The position numbers and the translations under genes are program-made. Shown here in pieces: positions 22,483 through 30,963 of a DNA stretch of 32,394 bases. Origin of the DNA: Aridibacter famidurans (lineage in GTDB: Bacteria; Acidobacteriota; Blastocatellia; Pyrinomonadales; Pyrinomonadaceae). The notes beneath the pieces were generated by a model. It did no database searches, was not told the origin of the DNA, and saw only the letters and a program-made list of their open reading frames with translations. The DNA lies in assembly GCA_024103495.1 (NCBI GenBank), contig JAGFIQ010000067.1:1-32394 (forward strand), written 5' to 3'. How positions within the stretch are numbered: the stretch's first letter is position 1; the number at the start of each line of letters is the position of its first letter.

Positions 22483-24828
22483 TTACTCCTTGATCTTCGT
22501 CGCCGAGAAGACCACCGGAGGGACGCCCGCTCCTTCCATCGAGCCGGTCATCTTGTCGCCTTCCACGCTTCCCAGCAGTTTCAGTTCAAGCGGCTGACCT
22601 TGAAAGTCCATCTTTATCGTTCCGCTGACGTTCTTTCCGCTCACCTTTCCGTTCTCGAACTTGCCGTCTCCGTACGGTGTCGATATCGTTCCCGTGAAGT
22701 CGCCTTTGTTCTGGAAGAACTCTACCGAAACCGGAACGACCTGCCCGCCCGCGTCCGCGGTCATGCTCCATTTTCCGTTGATCGTGACCGCGGCGCCATC
22801 GCCGTCCGCCATTGCGCCCGAAAGCGTAACATCTTTCGGATCGACCGTGATCTCGGCGAGGCGTTTCGATACGGGATCGGTCATCGACGCCTGATACCGG
22901 CCGCCAAGGTGTTTCGCAAGGAACTTCTCCGCAGCGGCGATCATCGCCATGTTGTTCACGGGTCTCGCGAAGCCGTGTCCTTCGTCAGGCGCGACGATGT
23001 ACTCGACCGGATAGTTTCTGTCCCTGAGCGCGATCACGATCTGGTCCGATTCGCGTTTGTTGACCCGGGGATCGTTCGCGCCCTGCACAACGAGCAAAGG
23101 GGTCTTGATCTTATCGGCGTGCGTCAAAGGCGACTGCCGGATCAACTGCTCTTTCCCCTCTTCCGTATTCGGATCTCCCATACGTTCGTAGAACACCTTC
23201 CTAAATCCCTCCCAGTACGGAGGTATCGCGTCCAGAAGCGTGATCAAGTTGGAGGGCGCGACGATCGCGACCGCCGCCGCATACAGGTCAGGCGTGAAGG
23301 TCACGCCGGCGAGCGTCGCATAACCGCCGTAGCTTCCGCCCATGATCCCAACACGCTTGGCGTCCACGATCCCCTTGTCGACAAGGTGCTTGACCCCCCA
23401 GGTGATGTCGTCCTGCATAAGATCGCCCCATTCCTTGTTTCCCGCGTCGAGAAACTTCTTGCCGTACCCGGTCGATGCGCGGAAGTTAGGCTGCAGAACG
23501 GCATAGCCTCGATTCGCAAGGAACTGCGCGTAGGTGTCGTAGCCCCAGCCGTCGCGTCCCCAGGGTCCGCCGTGCGGGAAAACTACCAGAGGAAGGTTCT
23601 TTGCTTCGACGCCTTTCGGAACCGTGAGATAAGCGGGTATCTCAAGCCCGTCGGACGACTTGTACGAGATGGCCTTCATTTCAGCGAGCGCCTCCCGCGG
23701 CAGGTTCTCGCGGATCCTGTACTGCTGATCGAGCTTTCGCGACTTCCTGTCGAAAATGTACGTCCTGCCCGGCTCCACATCGCTTGTCGCGCTCACGATC
23801 CACTTCTTTTCGTCTGTGGTGGAGGCCCCGAGATTGATCTCCATTTCCGGAAGCTGTTTCTCGAGCCATCGGTAGTCCTTCTCGAACTCCTTGTCGTGAA
23901 AGTACAGTCGGACCTTGTCGTCCTGGTAAGCCGTCACGACAAGCTCGTCCGTCACGTCGCTGAAGACCGCCGATCCGAAATCGACCTTCTTCTTCGGATC
24001 CTGTTCGACAAAGGTCTCCTTTTTGTTCGCGGGATCAAAAAGCACCAGCTGAACGAGGTCGCGGTCGCCCTTGTTCGTCTGCATATAGAAGCGCTTGTTG
24101 TCCTTGTGGAAACGGACGGGCGAGCAGGTCTCGAACACGTTGCAGCTGTAAATGAGCTCCGGCGATTCGCCGTCAAGAGAGAGGATCTCGGTGTCTCCGT
24201 TCTGAGCCGCCCTGACCGAAAGCCTTATCTTGTCGTCGTTGTCGAAGATCAGCCCCTGAAGACGGTTCTCGTTCTTCAGGACCAGGGTTTTCGCGCCGGT
24301 CGAGATGCTGACCTTGTATATGTCGTGCCAGGCGGGATCGCGGTCGTTGAGTCCGACGTAGATGAAGTCCGGTTCCGACCGCGGGACGGATTGTATGATC
24401 GCCCGCACGTTCTCTCCCGCGGTGATGTTTCTCGCCTCCGGGGCGGCCGCTCCAGCCGCCGGGGAAGCGGAAGGATCGACCGCGTAAACATTGAAGTTCT
24501 CGTCACCGCCGTTGTCCTTCACAAAAAGAACGTACTTCGAATCGCGGCTCCAGAAATATCCCCCGATCGGCCGTTTCGTCTCTTCGGTCAGAAGCCTCGC
24601 CTTTTCGAATGGCTCGTTGACGCCCTTGACCCAGACATTCCTGGTGTCCTTGTAGGGCTTCATAAAGGACACGAACTTTCCGTCGGGCGAGATCTGGGCG
24701 CCGGAGATCTCCGGATTTCCGAAGAAGACCTCTCGGTCGATCAGTTCCGGAAGCTGCGCGGTCGCCTTCGAGGCGGAAATCGTCATAAAAACTACTCCAA
24801 TCGCAATAACTGTCAGTGCTCTTAACAT
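22483..24828 (-). CDS. Exported S9-family (prolyl oligopeptidase-type) peptidase with extra C-terminal domain
   Basis: 781 residues. Signal peptide (about 1-24). A beta-propeller follows (about 35-370) with WD40/PD40-like blades (AQISPDGKFVSFM, FWSRDSKYVLFV), then an alpha/beta-hydrolase domain with the triad Ser499 (GGSYGG), Asp586 (NDPRVN) and His618 (EGHGF). It is a serine exopeptidase or endopeptidase of the acylaminoacyl-peptidase/DPP group, probably periplasmic. About 130 residues beyond the usual end form a beta-rich region (VTINGKWSMTADAGGQ, GDFTGTISTPYGDGKFENGKVSG, VSGTIKMDFQGQPLELKLLGSVEGDKMTGSM) that is not part of the peptidase fold. ACAGGAG precedes ATG 24828. It is convergent with the chaN-like gene, from which a shared terminator separates it. 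Confidence 0.93.
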   Translation of the reverse strand: MLRALTVIAIGVVFMTISASKATAQLPELIDREVFFGNPEISGAQISPDGKFVSFMKPYKDTRNVWVKGVNEPFEKARLLTEETKRPIGGYFWSRDSKYVLFVKDNGGDENFNVYAVDPSASPAAGAAAPEARNITAGENVRAIIQSVPRSEPDFIYVGLNDRDPAWHDIYKVSISTGAKTLVLKNENRLQGLIFDNDDKIRLSVRAAQNGDTEILSLDGESPELIYSCNVFETCSPVRFHKDNKRFYMQTNKGDRDLVQLVLFDPANKKETFVEQDPKKKVDFGSAVFSDVTDELVVTAYQDDKVRLYFHDKEFEKDYRWLEKQLPEMEINLGASTTDEKKWIVSATSDVEPGRTYIFDRKSRKLDQQYRIRENLPREALAEMKAISYKSSDGLEIPAYLTVPKGVEAKNLPLVVFPHGGPWGRDGWGYDTYAQFLANRGYAVLQPNFRASTGYGKKFLDAGNKEWGDLMQDDITWGVKHLVDKGIVDAKRVGIMGGSYGGYATLAGVTFTPDLYAAAVAIVAPSNLITLLDAIPPYWEGFRKVFYERMGDPNTEEGKEQLIRQSPLTHADKIKTPLLVVQGANDPRVNKRESDQIVIALRDRNYPVEYIVAPDEGHGFARPVNNMAMIAAAEKFLAKHLGGRYQASMTDPVSKRLAEITVDPKDVTLSGAMADGDGAAVTINGKWSMTADAGGQVVPVSVEFFQNKGDFTGTISTPYGDGKFENGKVSGKNVSGTIKMDFQGQPLELKLLGSVEGDKMTGSMEGAGVPPVVFSATKIKE

Positions 24829-24891
24829 TTCGACTCCTGTTTTCTTAACTGTTTGATTCGTTGTGTGAACAGACCGGGATACGCCCGGCCC

Positions 24892-24911
24892 GGCCTCGCG
24901 GTTCCGAGGCC
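24892..24911 (-). repeat. Hairpin directly after the yraN stop
   Basis: GGCCTCG (24892-24898) and CGAGGCC (24905-24911) are perfect 7-bp arms around CGGTTC. It starts just after the YraN stop codon. No T-run follows on the minus strand, so it is at best a weak or factor-dependent terminator, or an mRNA 3' stabiliser within a yraN-S9 peptidase transcript. Confidence 0.5.
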
Positions 24912-24912
24912 C

Positions 24913-25386
24913 TCAGCCTTCACCTGCCCAGCGCTTCTTTCTGAAGACTGATTCGTCCCAAAATGCCTTCCGATGTTCGATTTCGGGCTTACTTTCGGGA
25001 AGAAGCGAGACGCCGACGGCGTCATACCGAAAGTGAGCTGCTTCGAGGCCGAATATCTTCCGGTAGATCCTCGCGACCCGCGAGATCTGCCTCTGTTTTC
25101 GCACGTCCACCGCGGACAAGGGCCCTCCGAATGCGGGCCCGGAGCGCGTTTTCACCTCTATGAAGCAGATCGTATCGCCGTCCATCGCGACAAGGTCGAT
25201 CTCACCGGTGATCCTCGCGCCGGAGCGGTTCCTTCCGACGGGGACGCGGAAATTCCTGCACACGAGGTCGATTCCGCGCCGCGAGAGGTATTCGGCAGCA
25301 AGGCGCTCGCCTTCCGCTCCCAGTTCGCTTGTGGAAGGCTCAGCCTGATGTGTATTCTTGAGTAACGACAATCCAGATCCGGACAT
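24913..25386 (-). CDS. yraN: YraN/UPF0102 family endonuclease-like protein
   Basis: 157 residues from ATG 25386. The core ELGAEGERLAAEYLSRRGIDLVCRNFR followed by GEIDLVAMDGDTICFIEVKTRS matches the UPF0102 family, which has a PD-(D/E)xK nuclease-like fold. The presumed active-site residues are the Glu/Asp of GEIDL and the Glu-x-Lys of EVKTR. The family's cellular role is not settled; it often lies near rnhB or ribosomal genes, but not here. A longer in-frame opening to 25536 would run through the divergent neighbour and is rejected. No Shine-Dalgarno is visible before ATG 25386, and the divergent gene begins only 21 bp away. Confidence 0.88.
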   Translation of the reverse strand: MSGSGLSLLKNTHQAEPSTSELGAEGERLAAEYLSRRGIDLVCRNFRVPVGRNRSGARITGEIDLVAMDGDTICFIEVKTRSGPAFGGPLSAVDVRKQRQISRVARIYRKIFGLEAAHFRYDAVGVSLLPESKPEIEHRKAFWDESVFRKKRWAGEG

Positions 25387-25407
25387 AAAAAAGCAAGAAT
25401 AACACAG

Positions 25408-26682
25408 ATGAAAATACGCCTGTTTTCGACGATATTCGCTTCGCTTACTATCGTTTCCGCCGCCTGCGCGCAGACCGAAATCAAGACCTCGGCCGGCGAC
25501 GTGCCGGTGAAGCATTTTGAAAAGGCCGAGCGCCACAGCATCAAGCCCGGCGAGATGCCCGAGCCGTTCGCGACGGAAAGCGTGCGTCGATCGTCACGTA
25601 AGGTCGAAAGGCCCGAAGGCGCGGCGCTGAACCTTCCGAAAGGGTTCACCGTGAATGTCTACGCGGAAGGCATCTTCAGGAACCCTAGAATGATGGCCGA
25701 GGCGCCGAACGGCGACGTCTTTGTTTCGGATTCTTTCGCCAACAAGATAATCGTGCTGCGCGACACGAACGGTGACGGCCGGGCGGATCAGAACACGGTG
25801 TTCACGGACGATGTCACGCAGCCGTTCGGAATGGCCTTTCGCGACGGGTGGTTCTATGTCGCGAACACGAGCTCGGTCGTCAGGTTCCGATACAAGAGCG
25901 GTCAGCTGAAGGCTGAAGGCTCGCCGGAGAAGATCATCGACCTGCCCGGACAGGGTTACCGCCAGCACTGGACTCGGAACCTGATCTTTTCGCCGGACGG
26001 AAAGAAGCTCTATGTCACCGTAGGATCGGAGAGCAACGTGTCGGTCGAACCGGATCCTCGGAGGGCGGCGATCTCGGTCTACGACGTCGACGGAAAGAAC
26101 CACAAGGTATTCGCTAGCGGAATCCGGAACCCGGTCGGAGTCGCGTTCAATCCCGTCACCGGCGAGCTCTGGACGGCGGTGAACGAACGCGACGGACTTG
26201 GCCACAACCTGGTTCCCGACTACGTCACGTCGGTCAAGGAAGGAGGATTCTACGGCTGGCCCTATGTTTACATCGGGAAGAATGTCGATCCGCGCAGGAA
26301 AGACGATGTGAAACCCGAGCATCTCGAGACGGTGATCGTGCCTGACGTCCTCGTGGAATCGCACTCGGCGGCGCTCGGAATGGTCTTTTACGAAGGGAAG
26401 ATGTTCCCCGAAGAGTACAGGGGAGACGCGTTCGTCGCCTTCCACGGCTCTTGGAACCGGGATCCACTGACCGGATACAAGATCGTCCGTATACCCTTCG
26501 ACGAAAACGGCAAGCCGGTCGACAATGCATACGAGGACTTCCTCACGGGTTGGCTTCCCGACTCTTCGTCGACCGAGGTCTGGGGCCGGCCGGTTGGCCT
26601 TGTTGTGCTGAAGGACGGCTCGATGCTTATCACCGACGACGGAGCCAACAAGATCTGGAGGGTCGCGTACGCGGGAAATTGA
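25408..26682 (+). CDS. Exported sorbosone dehydrogenase/PQQ-dependent glucose dehydrogenase-like beta-propeller
   Basis: 424 residues with a signal peptide (about 1-21, ending AACAQ). Propeller blades are visible as GFTVNVYAEGIFRNPRMMAEAPNGDVFVSDSFANKIIVLRD, WTRNLIFSPDGKKLYVTVGSESNV, VFASGIRNPVGVAFNPVTGELWTAVNERDGLGHNLVPDY and GFYGWPYVYIG. These match the soluble PQQ glucose dehydrogenase/L-sorbosone dehydrogenase family, which oxidises sugars in the periplasm. The cofactor is inferred from family membership. The heme-binding gene begins seven bases after its stop, so an electron acceptor could be supplied by the neighbour. No Shine-Dalgarno precedes ATG 25408. Confidence 0.9.
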   Translation: MKIRLFSTIFASLTIVSAACAQTEIKTSAGDVPVKHFEKAERHSIKPGEMPEPFATESVRRSSRKVERPEGAALNLPKGFTVNVYAEGIFRNPRMMAEAPNGDVFVSDSFANKIIVLRDTNGDGRADQNTVFTDDVTQPFGMAFRDGWFYVANTSSVVRFRYKSGQLKAEGSPEKIIDLPGQGYRQHWTRNLIFSPDGKKLYVTVGSESNVSVEPDPRRAAISVYDVDGKNHKVFASGIRNPVGVAFNPVTGELWTAVNERDGLGHNLVPDYVTSVKEGGFYGWPYVYIGKNVDPRRKDDVKPEHLETVIVPDVLVESHSAALGMVFYEGKMFPEEYRGDAFVAFHGSWNRDPLTGYKIVRIPFDENGKPVDNAYEDFLTGWLPDSSSTEVWGRPVGLVVLKDGSMLITDDGANKIWRVAYAGN

Positions 26683-26689
26683 AGACCAT

Positions 26690-27172
26690 ATGAAAACGGC
26701 ACTCAAGATCATCGCCGCGGTAATTCTTCTGGCGGTCGTGGGAATACAGTTTGTCCGGCCTGAGAGGACGAACCCGCCCGTGAACAGCGAATCGACCCTG
26801 CAAGCGAGTGCGAGCGTTCCCGGCGACGTGAACTCGATCCTGGAACGTTCGTGCAACGACTGTCACAGTAACTCGACGAGCTGGCCCTGGTACTCGAATG
26901 TCGCGCCGATGTCCTGGTCGGTGATAGAGCACGTGAATCACGGACGGGAGGAACTGAACTTCAGCGAGTGGGGAACCTATTCCGAGGAGCGAAGGCAGAG
27001 GAAACTCGAGGAGATCTGCGAGGAAGTGACCGAACGGCATATGCCGCATCCTCAATATCTCTGGATCCATTGGGACGCCGGACTTTCGGAGAGCGACATC
27101 AAGACGCTCTGCGAGTGGACGAAGACAGTGTCGGGCGCGGATTTACCTGAGGCCGCATCGGCTATAGAATAA
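26690..27172 (+). CDS. Membrane-anchored heme-binding domain protein
   Basis: 160 residues. An N-terminal hydrophobic anchor (about 4-22) is followed by a periplasmic domain with the covalent heme motif CNDCH (Cys55, Cys58, His59), then WPWYSNVAPMSWSVIEHVNHGREELNFSEW and RHMPHPQYLWIH. These features match the haem-binding domain family PF14376; Met residues in the MP or MPHP stretch could be the second axial ligand. It starts seven bases after the sorbosone-dehydrogenase-like gene and ends four bases before the deformylase gene. I infer electron transfer, possibly from the propeller oxidoreductase. Confidence 0.88.
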   Translation: MKTALKIIAAVILLAVVGIQFVRPERTNPPVNSESTLQASASVPGDVNSILERSCNDCHSNSTSWPWYSNVAPMSWSVIEHVNHGREELNFSEWGTYSEERRQRKLEEICEEVTERHMPHPQYLWIHWDAGLSESDIKTLCEWTKTVSGADLPEAASAIE

Positions 27173-27176
27173 AAAG

Positions 27177-27698
27177 ATGCCGCTTTTGAACATCGTGCAC
27201 TATCCGGACCCCGTGCTTCTTGAAGTAGGGAAGCCGGTGGGTGAGGAAGACTTCGGCCGGGAACTGGAAAGGCTTGTCTCGGACATGTTCGAGACGATGT
27301 ACTCGGCAGGCGGAGTGGGGCTTGCGGCGCCGCAGGTCGGCGTGTCGAAGCGGCTTTTCGTGATGGATTGCTCGGGAGGCGATGACCCTTCGCAGAAGGT
27401 CGCCCTTATTAACCCGGAGATCCTTGCCGTCGAAGGCGAGCAGTACGGCGAGGAAGGATGCCTTTCTTTTCCCGGCATATTCACGAAGGTAAAACGGGAG
27501 ATGCGGACGGTCGTGCGCTTTCAGGACACGGGCGGCGAGGAGAGGGAACTTGATCTAACGGAACTGCCGGCGCGATGCGTCCTTCACGAAACCGATCATT
27601 GTGACGGCATCGTCTTTCTCGACCGTATGTCCGCGCTCAAGCGCGAGATGGCAAAGCGGAAGATCAGGCGGTTCAGGTACGCAGGCGAGTGGGTTTAA
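27177..27698 (+). CDS. def: Peptide deformylase
   Basis: 173 residues, the usual length. It removes the formyl group from the N-terminal methionine of new proteins. The three family motifs are visible: GVGLAAPQ (46-53), EGCLS (93-97, metal ligand Cys95) and HETDH (137-141, metal ligands His137 and His141, catalytic Glu138). It begins four bases after the heme-binding gene, so it is co-transcribed with it. The formyltransferase gene fmt, normally its direct neighbour, lies about 3.3 kb downstream behind two metabolic genes. Confidence 0.97.
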   Translation: MPLLNIVHYPDPVLLEVGKPVGEEDFGRELERLVSDMFETMYSAGGVGLAAPQVGVSKRLFVMDCSGGDDPSQKVALINPEILAVEGEQYGEEGCLSFPGIFTKVKREMRTVVRFQDTGGEERELDLTELPARCVLHETDHCDGIVFLDRMSALKREMAKRKIRRFRYAGEWV

Positions 27699-27727
27699 CC
27701 TTGAATTAATACAGGCGGATTATAAAG

Positions 27728-29299
27728 ATGCAGACACAGAGAACGACAGACGAATTCAGGAACGAGCCGTTCACCGATTTCTCGAAACCGGAGAACGCTG
27801 AGGCGATGCGCGAGGCGATCGAGCAGGTCCGGTCGGAGCTCGGAAGGGAGTACAAGAACTGGGTCGACGGCGAATGGATCACTCTCGACAGCAAGTTCGA
27901 AAGCCGCAACCCCGCAGACAAGGAGCAGGTGGTCGGAATTTTCCCGGAAGGGGACACCGACGCGGACGATCTCGTCGGCAAGGCGATATCGGCGGCCGCT
28001 GAAGCATTCAAGACCTGGAAGAACGTCCCTGCCGAAGAGCGTGCGGAATACCTCTTCAGAGCCGCGGACATCATCCGTCAGCGCAAGCACTACTTCAGCG
28101 CGTGGATGGTCTTCGAGACGAGCAAGACCTGGGCGGAAGCGGACGGCGACACGGCAGAGGCGATCGACTTTCTGGAGTTCTACGGACGCGAAATGATCCG
28201 CTGGTCGAAGCCCCAGCCGGTGACGAAGATCGAGGGCGAGGACAACGCTCTCGAGTACATTCCCCTGGGAGTAGGCGCGATCATACCGCCCTGGAATTTC
28301 CCGCTCGCGATCATGGTCGGAATGACCTCCGCGGCATTTGTCGCGGGAAACACGGTAGTTCTCAAGCCTTCCTCTGATTCGCCGACGATCGCGGTCAAGT
28401 TCGTCGAGGTGCTTGAAAAGGTCGGGCTTCCGGCAGGCGTCGTGAACTTTGTGACCGGAAGCGCAAAGACCGGAGAGGCGATGGTAACGCATCCGAAGAC
28501 GCGCTTCATCTCTTTCACGGGTTCGAAGCAGGTCGGCTTGCACATCAACGAGGAAGCGGCGAAGACCCGCGAGGGCCAGATCTGGATCAAGCGTGTCGTC
28601 GCCGAGATGGGAGGCAAGGACGCGATCATCGTCGCCGACGACGCGGACCTCGATTCGGCTGCCCAGGGCATTGTCCAGGCGGCATTCGGTTTCCAGGGGC
28701 AGAAATGCTCCGCGTGTTCACGCCTGATCGTTGATGAGAGCGTTCACGAGGAACTTCTCGAGAAGGTCGTTTCCCTTACGAAGGAGCTGAAGGTCGGCCA
28801 GCCGACCGAAGGCGACACGAACATGGGCGCCGTGATCAACAAGAAGGCGTACGACACTACCCTGAAATACGTGAAGATCGGCGTGGACGAAGGCGGCGAG
28901 ATAGTTGCGGGCGGCTCGGGAAGCGACGAGCAGGGGTTCTTTATCGAGCCCACGATCATCGACGGCGTAGAGCCGATGGCCACGATCGAACAGGAGGAGA
29001 TCTTCGCTCCGGTGCTGGCTGTGATAAAGGCAAGGGATTACGACCACGCGCTCGAGATCGCGAACGATACCGAGTTCGGTCTGACCGGCGCCGTTTACTC
29101 CGCCGACCAGTCGAAGCTCGAGCGCGCGAAGAACGAGTTCCACGTTGGCAACCTGTATTTGAACCGGAAATGCACCGGCGCTTTGGTCGGCGTACATCCG
29201 TTCGGCGGATTCAATATGAGCGGGACCGATTCGAAAGCAGGCGGCAGGGAATACCTGCTGCAGTTCATGCAGGCGAAATCGGTTTCCCAGAAGGTCTAG
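27728..29299 (+). CDS. pruA: 1-pyrroline-5-carboxylate (L-glutamate gamma-semialdehyde) dehydrogenase
   Basis: 523 residues, typical of the single-domain P5C dehydrogenases of the RocA/Thermus type. It oxidises glutamate semialdehyde to glutamate with NAD+, the second step of proline degradation. Visible motifs are PWNFPLAI (Asn190), FTGSKQVG (coenzyme loop), EMGGKDAI with general base Glu293, and GQKCSACSR with catalytic Cys327. The N-terminal EFRNEPFTDFSKPENAEAMREAI is typical of this branch. It starts 29 bp after def. No proline dehydrogenase gene is in the window. Confidence 0.94.
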   Translation: MQTQRTTDEFRNEPFTDFSKPENAEAMREAIEQVRSELGREYKNWVDGEWITLDSKFESRNPADKEQVVGIFPEGDTDADDLVGKAISAAAEAFKTWKNVPAEERAEYLFRAADIIRQRKHYFSAWMVFETSKTWAEADGDTAEAIDFLEFYGREMIRWSKPQPVTKIEGEDNALEYIPLGVGAIIPPWNFPLAIMVGMTSAAFVAGNTVVLKPSSDSPTIAVKFVEVLEKVGLPAGVVNFVTGSAKTGEAMVTHPKTRFISFTGSKQVGLHINEEAAKTREGQIWIKRVVAEMGGKDAIIVADDADLDSAAQGIVQAAFGFQGQKCSACSRLIVDESVHEELLEKVVSLTKELKVGQPTEGDTNMGAVINKKAYDTTLKYVKIGVDEGGEIVAGGSGSDEQGFFIEPTIIDGVEPMATIEQEEIFAPVLAVIKARDYDHALEIANDTEFGLTGAVYSADQSKLERAKNEFHVGNLYLNRKCTGALVGVHPFGGFNMSGTDSKAGGREYLLQFMQAKSVSQKV

Positions 29300-29373
29300 T
29301 TTGAAATGAAACGGCTGAGGGCAGATCGGGTGAAGGATCGCCTGGTCTGTCCTCTGTTTTTGAACTATCTGAA

Positions 29374-30960
29374 ATGAAAGCGTACAAATCCAAGTCCTTC
29401 GCCCTCCTGGGCCTCCTGGCGCTTCTGTCGCCGATCGCCGCGCTTTCGCAAAGCAGCACGGTACGGTTCCCGACCAAGCGCGTCGAGACACGCGAGACGT
29501 GGCGCAGGGACGGCCTGGAGATGATCGACCGGGTGAAGAAGACGAAGCTCAGGCGGGGCAAGGCCAAGAACGTCATCCTCTTTATTGGCGACGGAATGGG
29601 GATCGCGACCGTGACCGCGGCCAGGATCCTTGCGGGTCAGCAATTGGGGGAAAGCGGCGAAGAGAATTCGCTGAGCTTCGAGAACTTTCCTTTCAGCGCT
29701 TTTTCCAAGACCTACAGCGTTAACCAGCAAACTTCGGACTCGGCGCCGACAATGGTCGCCATCGTGACCGGGATCAAGACGATCGAGGGTGTCGTTTCCG
29801 TCGATCAGAACGCTGTCAGAAGCGACCACACCAGCGTGAAAGGGCGCGAGACGCCGACGATCCTCGAGCTTGCCGAGCTCAGCGGGCGCTCGACAGGGAT
29901 CGTAACGACCGCCCGGCTGACCCACGCGACTCCGGCGGCGACATATTCGCACACGCCCGACAGGAACTGGGAAAGCGATGCAGAGATCAAGCGGTGGGCC
30001 CCCAAGGCCTGGGAGGACGGATTCCCGGACATCGCGCGTCAGCTGATCGAGTTTCCGTACGGTAACGGGATCGATGTGGCTCTCGGAGGCGGACGGTCGT
30101 ATTTCTTGCCCGAGGGGACGGCCGATCCCGAGAATGAGGGAAGCCGGGGACGTCGCCTTGACGGCCGCGACCTTTCGAGTGAATGGACCGCGAAGAACCG
30201 GAATGGGGCCTTCGTCTGGAACCGTGAGCAGTTTAACGCCATAGACGCGAAAAAGACGGGGCCGGTGCTCGGTCTGTTCGAGCGATCGCACATGCAGTAC
30301 GAGTACGACCGGCGTCGGACCGGCGGGAACGAGCCGTCTCTTTCGGAAATGACTGAAAAGGCGATCGACATCCTCTCGCGAAACGACAAGGGATACTTTT
30401 TGATGGTCGAAGCGGGGAGGATCGACCACGCTCATCACGACGGCAACGCGTTCCGTGCGTTGGACGAGACTGTCGAGCTTTCGAGAGCAGTTGAGACGGC
30501 TCGGAAGAAGGTGGACCTAGATGACACATTGATCATCGTCACCGCCGACCACAGCCACACGCTGATCATTGCCGGCTATTCGGAGCGCGGAAACAACATC
30601 CTCGGGCTTACTCGCGGGGTTCAGGACGAGGGCGGGGAGGCGAACGAACCTGCAAAAGACAAGGACGGCAAGCCCTTCACTGCACTCGGTTACGGTAACG
30701 GACCGGGTGGCGGCCGGGGTGTACGGCCGGATCTCGATCAGGATAAAGTGACGGACCCGGACTACATACAGGAAGCGATCGTTCCCCTGAATTCGGAAAC
30801 ACACGCCGGAGAGGACGTCCCGATCTTCGCCGACGGGGTGAACGCGTGGATGATCCGCGGAGTGATGGAACAGAACTGGATCTACTATGTAATGCGTGAG
30901 GCGATGAGGCTGGATGAAAGGAAACTGATTCCTCCCAACGTAAGCGTCGTCTCAAGATAG
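29374..30960 (+). CDS. phoA: Secreted alkaline phosphatase
   Basis: 528 residues with a signal peptide (about 1-25, ending AALSQ). Metal and catalytic motifs are NVILFIGDGMGIATVTAARI (Asp73), TSDSAPTMVAIVTG with the nucleophile Ser123, EAGRIDHAHHDGN, and TADHSHT for metal ligands. The family hydrolyses phosphate monoesters in the periplasm using two zinc and one magnesium ion. The region between 210 and 330 and the GGRGVRPDLDQDKV insert make it longer than E. coli PhoA. No Pho-box is seen in the short upstream gap. The fmt gene starts only three bases after its stop. Confidence 0.93.
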   Translation: MKAYKSKSFALLGLLALLSPIAALSQSSTVRFPTKRVETRETWRRDGLEMIDRVKKTKLRRGKAKNVILFIGDGMGIATVTAARILAGQQLGESGEENSLSFENFPFSAFSKTYSVNQQTSDSAPTMVAIVTGIKTIEGVVSVDQNAVRSDHTSVKGRETPTILELAELSGRSTGIVTTARLTHATPAATYSHTPDRNWESDAEIKRWAPKAWEDGFPDIARQLIEFPYGNGIDVALGGGRSYFLPEGTADPENEGSRGRRLDGRDLSSEWTAKNRNGAFVWNREQFNAIDAKKTGPVLGLFERSHMQYEYDRRRTGGNEPSLSEMTEKAIDILSRNDKGYFLMVEAGRIDHAHHDGNAFRALDETVELSRAVETARKKVDLDDTLIIVTADHSHTLIIAGYSERGNNILGLTRGVQDEGGEANEPAKDKDGKPFTALGYGNGPGGGRGVRPDLDQDKVTDPDYIQEAIVPLNSETHAGEDVPIFADGVNAWMIRGVMEQNWIYYVMREAMRLDERKLIPPNVSVVSR

Positions 30961-30963
30961 GAT

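Noticed and set aside
22600..24825. A 741-codon open frame on the plus strand opposite the S9 peptidase gene
   Set aside because: It is the antisense shadow of a gene with a complete catalytic triad and signal peptide. Its translation is Arg/Asp/Val-rich with no recognisable domain.
25594..26856. A 420-codon open frame on the minus strand opposite the sorbosone-dehydrogenase-like gene
   Set aside because: Antisense shadow caused by GC-biased codon use; no signal, domain or ribosome site.
29300..29373. Possible Pho box upstream of the alkaline phosphatase gene
   Set aside because: CTGT-like words are present but not with an 11-bp period, and no -10 is positioned after them.
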